Below, piece by piece: positions 39,193-42,028 of a stretch of 42,028 nt of DNA. The first letter of the stretch is position 1. Each line of letters opens with the position of its first letter. Source of the DNA: JBGSON01 sp041739085 (GTDB lineage Bacteria; Patescibacteriota; Gracilibacteria; CAIRYL01); contig JBGSON010000036.1 of assembly GCA_041739085.1 (NCBI GenBank), positions 1 through 42,028 on the forward strand, given 5' to 3'. The notes under the pieces were generated by a model. It saw only the letters and a program-made list of their open reading frames with translations. It was not told where the DNA came from and ran no database searches. A program made the position numbers and the translations under genes.

Positions 39193-39741
39193 ATGTCAGA
39201 AAAACCAAGGAAACCAGATGAAGAATCATCTTCTCTTCCAGAACCACAGATCATTGGACCTGAGATTAGATCCAATGCAGTGGCACCTGATATCGCGGAT
39301 ATTTCTCAAGTAACATCGGATTCTGCGGAAATAACACTGACTCCGACTGTACGGACAACGGATCAGGGAGGACTCACCTACGAAGAAGATATGCCAATCA
39401 CGATTACGAACATTAATGAAACACCGACGGACATTGCTCTGAGCAATTCGACGATCGCGGAGAACCCGGCTGCGGGTCAGGTGATCGGGGTACTGAGCAC
39501 AAATGATCCGGACATGGGAGGAAGCTATGCTTACTTTCTCGTGACCAATTTCAGTAATGCAGTTCAAATCGTGGGGAATGAGCTAAGAGTACTAACTCCA
39601 GCAGTATTCAATCATGACGTGAATCCTACATTCACAGTCCGATTACGAACAATCGACCAGGGAGGACTTACCTACGAAGAGGACGTGCTCATCACTGTAA
39701 CGGATGTGAGCCAGGCTTCTCCCGTTTCGAATGAGCCATGA
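39193..39741 (+). CDS. Short cadherin-like repeat protein
   Basis: 182 residues. After a polar N-terminus without signal peptide (MSEKPRKPDEESSSLPEPQI), one whole cadherin-like repeat (TDIALSNSTIAENPAAGQVI through ITVTDV) is flanked by the end of another. The phrase TDQGGLTYEED-(M/V)-x-ITxT occurs twice, 92 residues apart, marking the repeat period. In large surface proteins these repeats occur in long arrays; here fewer than two are left. It may be a truncated remnant or a small cytoplasmic module. Confidence 0.62.
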   Translation: MSEKPRKPDEESSSLPEPQIIGPEIRSNAVAPDIADISQVTSDSAEITLTPTVRTTDQGGLTYEEDMPITITNINETPTDIALSNSTIAENPAAGQVIGVLSTNDPDMGGSYAYFLVTNFSNAVQIVGNELRVLTPAVFNHDVNPTFTVRLRTIDQGGLTYEEDVLITVTDVSQASPVSNEP

Positions 39742-39761
39742 TCTCCTGAAATCGAAACGTG

Positions 39762-39787
39762 TGGAGCAGATTTAAAAATCTGCTCCA
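39762..39787. terminator. 12-bp perfect hairpin after the cadherin-like gene
   Basis: TGGAGCAGATTT/AAATCTGCTCCA with a 2-nt loop, 21 bp after the stop. There is no T-run after it, so termination would be atypical. Confidence 0.5.
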
Positions 39788-39852
39788 GGAAATGAACTCT
39801 CCCCGAGTTGCTCCTTTTTCTTGTGTCATCCAAAGAAGAACACAAATGGAAA

Positions 39853-39876
39853 GGTTCAACTCTTCAGAGTTGAACC
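39853..39876. repeat. 11-bp perfect hairpin
   Basis: GGTTCAACTCT/AGAGTTGAACC with a 2-nt loop, in the 246-bp gap between convergent genes. No T-run follows on either strand. Confidence 0.5.
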
Positions 39877-39914
39877 ATCAAAAAAGATGTAAAACGATGA
39901 GTAATTTTCCCTGT

Positions 39915-39942
39915 TCAGCAAGCAATCTTTGTCATTTGCTGA
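39915..39942. repeat. 7-bp stem hairpin
   Basis: TCAGCAA/TTGCTGA with a 14-nt loop; third of four palindromes in this gap. Confidence 0.35.
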
Positions 39943-39946
39943 GGAT

Positions 39947-39981
39947 TCTCTGAGGACCAATACCAACTCGAACCTCAGAGA
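39947..39981. terminator. 9-bp hairpin downstream of dnaK
   Basis: TCTCTGAGG/CCTCAGAGA with a 17-nt loop, 6 bp past the dnaK stop on the minus strand. No T-run. Confidence 0.45.
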
Positions 39982-39987
39982 TGACCA

Positions 39988-41898
39988 CTATTCCTTCTTT
40001 TTCTCGTCATCCTTTTTATCGACGACTTCCGCGTCCACGGTTTCATCTCCGGACTCTGATTTCTTCGATTTTTCTTCGGATTCCGCTTCCTTCGCCGCTT
40101 TTTCGTAGAGTTCAGCGCCGCCCTTCTGGAGGACTTCCATGAGCGTATCATGCGCCTTTTTGAAATCTTCTTTCTTCGATTCCTTGTCGTCGAGGACTTT
40201 CTTCGCGGATTCGAGTTCCTTTTCGATTGTTTCGACGGTTTCCTTCGAGATCTTCTCCTTTTCCTCACGGATCATTTTTTCTCCCTGGAAAATCGCGGCA
40301 TCGAGATGGTTCTTCGTTTCAATTTCCTCTTTTCGTTTCTTATCTTCGTCCGCGTGCGCTTCCGCGTCTTTCCGCATCTTTTCGATTTCCTTCTCATCGA
40401 GCCCGGACGCTCCCTGGATCGTGATATGCTGTTTTTTCCCGGTCCCTTTGTCCACGGCAGTCACATTGAGGATCCCGTTCGCGTCGATATCGAAAGTCAC
40501 TTCGATCTGAGGAACACCGCGGTGGGCGGGAGGGATCCCGTCGAGGATGAATTTTCCGAGAGATTTGTTGTCCGCTGCCATCTCCCTGTCTCCCTGAACG
40601 ACATTGATCTCAACGCTCGACTGGTTATCGGCGGCGGTCGAGAAGATCTGGGATTTTGAAGTGGGGATCGTCGTGTTCCTCTCAATAAGCTTTGTCGCGA
40701 TCCCTCCGAGGGTTTCGATCCCGAAGGAAAGGGGAGTGACATCGAGAAGAACGACATCTTTCACGTCTCCGGAAAGCACCGCGCCCTGGATGGCAGCCCC
40801 GATTGCGACGACTTCGTCCGGATTCACTCCTTTGTGGGGTTCTTTCCCGAATATCTTCTTCACAATCGCCTGTACCGCCGGCATTCTTGTCATTCCGCCG
40901 ACAAGGACGACTTCATCGATATCGGAAGCTTTCATCTTTGCGTCTTCGAGCGCTTTTTTGCAAGGACCTTCCGTGCGGTCGACAAAATCTTTCACGAGGG
41001 CGTCCAACTTTGCCCGGGAGAGTTTCATGACGAGGTGTTTCGGTCCGCCTGAATCCATCGTGATGAAGGGGAGATTGATCTCCGTTTCCGTATTTGAGGA
41101 GAGTTCGATCTTCGCTTTCTCCGCCGCTTCTTTCAGTCTCTGGAGAGCCATCTGGTCTTTCGAGACATCGATCCCCTGATCCTTTTTAAATTCATCGACG
41201 ATGTACGACATGATCTTCTGATCAAAATCATCACCTCCGAGATGCGTGTCACCGTTCGTGGAGATCACCTCAAAGACTCCATCACCGATATCAAGAATCG
41301 ATATATCGAACGTTCCTCCTCCAAGATCATACACAGCGATTTTTTCATTTTTATGCTTTTTGTCGAGACCATATGCGAGGGCGGCTGCAGTCGGTTCATT
41401 GATGATCCGCATTACTTCAAGTCCCGCGATCTTTCCCGCGTCTTTCGTTGCCTGACGCTGTGAGTCGTTGAAATATGCAGGAACAGTGATGACTGCTTTC
41501 GTAACCGGTTCTCCGAGAAAGGCTTCGGCATCGGCTTTCAATTTTTGAAGGACTATCGCTGATATCTCAGCAGGCATCTTCGGATCATTATTGAAAACAA
41601 TCCGTGCGTCACCGTCGGAACCTTTTTTTACCTCAAAAGGCATTTCCTTTATCTCTTCTGAGACTTCACTGAACTTTCTTCCGATGAATCTCTTCGCAGA
41701 ATAGATCGTGTTCTTTGGATTGGTGACCGCTTGTCTTTTTGCAGGGATTCCGACCAGTCTCTCGTTGTCTTTTTGGGCAACGACGGATGGTGTTGTCCTT
41801 CCGCCTTCAGAGTTTGTAATGATTGTCGGCTCGCCGCCTTCCATTACTGCGACGCAGGAATTTGTCGTTCCGAGGTCAATTCCTATTATCTTTGACAT
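39988..41898 (-). CDS. dnaK: Chaperone DnaK (Hsp70)
   Basis: ATP-dependent chaperone. 636 residues: MSKIIGIDLGTTNSCVAVMEG, phosphate-binding VYDLGGGTFDISIL, GDTHLGGDDFD, VVLVGGMTRMPAVQ, substrate domain with DVTPLSFGIETLGG, and a Glu/Lys-rich C-terminal tail. An in-frame ATG at 41928 lies inside the CIRCE operator and before the transcription start, so the ATG at 41898 is used. hrcA, grpE and dnaJ are not downstream; they could only be beyond the right edge. Confidence 0.97.
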   Translation of the reverse strand: MSKIIGIDLGTTNSCVAVMEGGEPTIITNSEGGRTTPSVVAQKDNERLVGIPAKRQAVTNPKNTIYSAKRFIGRKFSEVSEEIKEMPFEVKKGSDGDARIVFNNDPKMPAEISAIVLQKLKADAEAFLGEPVTKAVITVPAYFNDSQRQATKDAGKIAGLEVMRIINEPTAAALAYGLDKKHKNEKIAVYDLGGGTFDISILDIGDGVFEVISTNGDTHLGGDDFDQKIMSYIVDEFKKDQGIDVSKDQMALQRLKEAAEKAKIELSSNTETEINLPFITMDSGGPKHLVMKLSRAKLDALVKDFVDRTEGPCKKALEDAKMKASDIDEVVLVGGMTRMPAVQAIVKKIFGKEPHKGVNPDEVVAIGAAIQGAVLSGDVKDVVLLDVTPLSFGIETLGGIATKLIERNTTIPTSKSQIFSTAADNQSSVEINVVQGDREMAADNKSLGKFILDGIPPAHRGVPQIEVTFDIDANGILNVTAVDKGTGKKQHITIQGASGLDEKEIEKMRKDAEAHADEDKKRKEEIETKNHLDAAIFQGEKMIREEKEKISKETVETIEKELESAKKVLDDKESKKEDFKKAHDTLMEVLQKGGAELYEKAAKEAESEEKSKKSESGDETVDAEVVDKKDDEKKKE

Positions 41899-41917
41899 AG
41901 TTGGGGATGAAAGAAAA

Positions 41918-41944
41918 TTAGCACTCACTATTTTAGAGTGCTAA
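41918..41944. promoter_or_regulatory. CIRCE operator (HrcA site)
   Basis: TTAGCACTC, 9-nt spacer, GAGTGCTAA: a perfect match to the CIRCE consensus. It covers the dnaK -10 and transcription start, as expected for HrcA heat-shock repression. Confidence 0.97.
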
Positions 41945-41958
41945 TGCCATCGAGTCAA
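41930..41958 (-). promoter_or_regulatory. sigma70 promoter of dnaK
   Basis: Minus strand: TTGACT (41953-41958), 17 bp, TAAAAT (41930-41935). The -10 lies in the CIRCE spacer. Confidence 0.88.
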
Positions 41959-42014
41959 GAAAATATTTTCATGAGAGTCTCGGGATGATAAAATAAATTA
42001 CGGCATGGATGGAA

Positions 42015-42026
42015 GAGTGCGCACTC
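42015..42026. promoter_or_regulatory. 12-bp palindrome GAGTGCGCACTC
   Basis: Made of the CIRCE half-site cores GAGTGC and GCACTC without a spacer, 70 bp beyond the CIRCE element at the window edge. Role unknown. Confidence 0.35.
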
Positions 42027-42028
42027 AA

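Noticed and set aside
1..42028. UGA recoded as glycine (as in Gracilibacteria/Absconditabacteria)
   Set aside because: Genes such as nadB, miaA and sppA end properly at TGA at their family lengths, and no conserved glycine is encoded by TGA.

Overview
The window reads as a chromosomal segment of an ultra-small, host-dependent type of bacterium of the Candidate Phyla Radiation (Patescibacteria). The evidence is a compact layout of short operons, a short RsmI, small pilin-like two-helix proteins next to very large PKD-domain surface proteins, and many genes with no recognisable homologue among ordinary housekeeping genes. TGA is a normal stop here (for example at the ends of nadB and the slipin gene), so it is not one of the lineages that read UGA as glycine. 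A Peregrinibacteria-like member is my best guess, because NAD and proline biosynthesis genes are kept, but this is inference.

Layout. 1-7000: the 3' part of a type IV pilus ATPase (pilB), rsmI and rplU on the + strand; then on the - strand a zinc-ribbon/lipoprotein pair, and rluB followed by an O-antigen-ligase-like membrane protein with a TPR tail; then a DUF1858 protein. 7180-9828: a large secreted SLH plus beta-propeller protein. 9901-15003 (- strand): radA, a small unknown gene, pnp, rpsO and another unknown gene. 15145-20737 (+ strand): a slipin, a two-gene unknown cassette, argS and trxB, separated by unusual repeat-rich spacers. 20800-28818 (- strand): a surface locus with two pilin-like paralogues, a 1428-residue and an 892-residue PKD protein. 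28969-32402 (+): proA, sppA, miaA. 32429-35873 (-): a small membrane protein, nadK, and a glycosyltransferase coupled to an exported protein. 36158-39741 (+): nadB, a membrane protein, a PrsW-type protease and a short cadherin-like protein. 39988-41898 (-): dnaK under a perfect CIRCE operator.

Transcription signals are unusually readable. About fifteen promoters fit the sigma70 pattern with 16-18 bp spacers, and they lie so close to the start codons that leaders are mostly about 15-50 nt and lack a Shine-Dalgarno sequence. They also settle several start codons (dnaK, the slipin gene, rluB, argS, trxB). Inside operons, genes are joined by ATGA, GTGA or TAATG overlaps.

The most unusual signal is a composite repeat lying directly upstream of at least four promoters (argS, trxB, the 101-residue gene at 32734, the 293-residue gene at 35873), always oriented toward the gene. 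It consists of a 9-bp tandem array (consensus GTTYATAAA), then usually an 8-bp array (CAAGNNNN), then a 7-bp array (RCTTTGT) that usually ends in a conserved unit ACTTSAA. Around 15944-17765 these repeats, with related hairpins, bracket a two-gene cassette of unknown function. A second candidate system is the 20800-28818 locus, where a VirB2-like two-helix module is fused to a 22-fold heptapeptide repeat and about nine PKD domains.
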